NCBI GenBank assembly: GCA_003508835.1
Contig: PUFA01000181.1
Location: 744,001 to 808,000 of the forward strand
Source: Eonycteris spelaea
Lineage: Eukaryota > Chordata > Mammalia > Chiroptera > Pteropodidae
Direction of reading: 5' to 3'
DNA: 64,000 nt
Shown: positions 63,907-64,000 of the stretch, one piece after another
Layout: each line of letters starts with the position of its first letter
Position numbering within the stretch: the stretch's first letter is position 1
Notes under the pieces: generated by a model
Database searches by the model: none
The model's input: only the letters and a program-made list of their open reading frames with translations
Told to the model about the DNA's origin: nothing
Position numbers and translations under genes: made by a program

Positions 63907-64000
63907 AAATGGCAGGATATTATTAAGGAAGTCAAGTTTCTGCAAAGAATAAAACATCCAACAGTATAGAATAAAAGGCTGCTATTTACGTGAGCACACA
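63907..64000 (+). CDS. TAOK1: TAOK1, third coding exon, partial at window end, with two apparent 1-base deletions
   Basis: Continues the kinase N-lobe in phase 0. It reads KWQDIIKEVKFLQRIKHP, which holds the helix-C region with the Glu that pairs with the VAIK lysine. After that the frame breaks. A missing C in the run at 63958-63959 ('aaacatccaac') puts TAG at 63967-63969 in frame, and a second missing C near 63973 ('gaataaaagg') restores the expected reading of the last bases (CYLREHT in the corrected frame). These look like long-read deletions. The exon continues to the right of the window. Confidence 0.9.

Noticed and set aside
61540..64000. TAOK1 as a processed or unitary pseudogene
   Set aside because: Large introns with GT-AG borders are kept, and the coding bases are otherwise conserved. 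The isolated one-base indels fit assembly error better.

Overview
This is mammalian genomic DNA: AT-rich, non-coding over more than 99% of its length, packed with interspersed repeats, and containing GT-AG spliced exons. It lies inside one gene on the plus strand, TAOK1, which encodes the STE20-family protein kinase TAO1. Three TAOK1 exons are visible. The first ends the 5' UTR and carries the start codon (39933-40154, codons 1-44 including the glycine-rich ATP loop). The second is short (61540-61613, with the VAIK lysine region). The third starts at 63907 and runs off the window end. Positions 1-39932 are therefore probably intron 1, since no CpG-rich promoter or first exon is visible. Positions 40155-61539 and 61614-63906 are the next two introns.

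Organism: there are no Alu or B1 elements (not primate or rodent), no tRNA-Lys carnivore SINE and no ruminant SINE. The ancient placental repeats MIR, MER20, MER5-like, MER1-like and old L1M are all present. The 3' ends of the younger L1s resemble the L1 lineage of bats. A laurasiatherian, quite possibly a bat without abundant VES-type SINEs, is my best inference, held with moderate confidence.

Layout: 1-21 kb holds old L1M pieces, MIRs, small hAT transposons and one LTR-like stretch. A near full-length minus-strand L1 (copy A) occupies 21.2-27.4 kb. Older L1 pieces follow, then another nearly complete but older minus-strand L1 at about 31.9-37.45 kb, interrupted by a tRNA-Val-derived SINE at 35438. 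The start-codon exon is at about 40 kb. Intron 2 carries more L1 at 40.5-46.4 kb, two plus-strand L1 pieces (49.5-51.0 and 53.0-53.8 kb), and a second near full-length L1 (copy B, 55.0-61.1 kb) whose ORF2 is strikingly similar to that of copy A.

Sequence quality matters for any reader. The two downstream TAOK1 exons carry four apparent single-base indels against the expected reading frame, and the two L1 ORF2 copies differ largely by one-base indels. The simplest explanation is an uncorrected long-read assembly rather than a broken gene. I found no convincing undescribed biological system. The best leads are the mosaic similarity of the two L1s, the overlapping micro-uORFs just upstream of the TAOK1 start, the tRNA-Val SINE, and a duplicated roughly 96-bp segment that ends in a near-perfect hairpin in one copy only.
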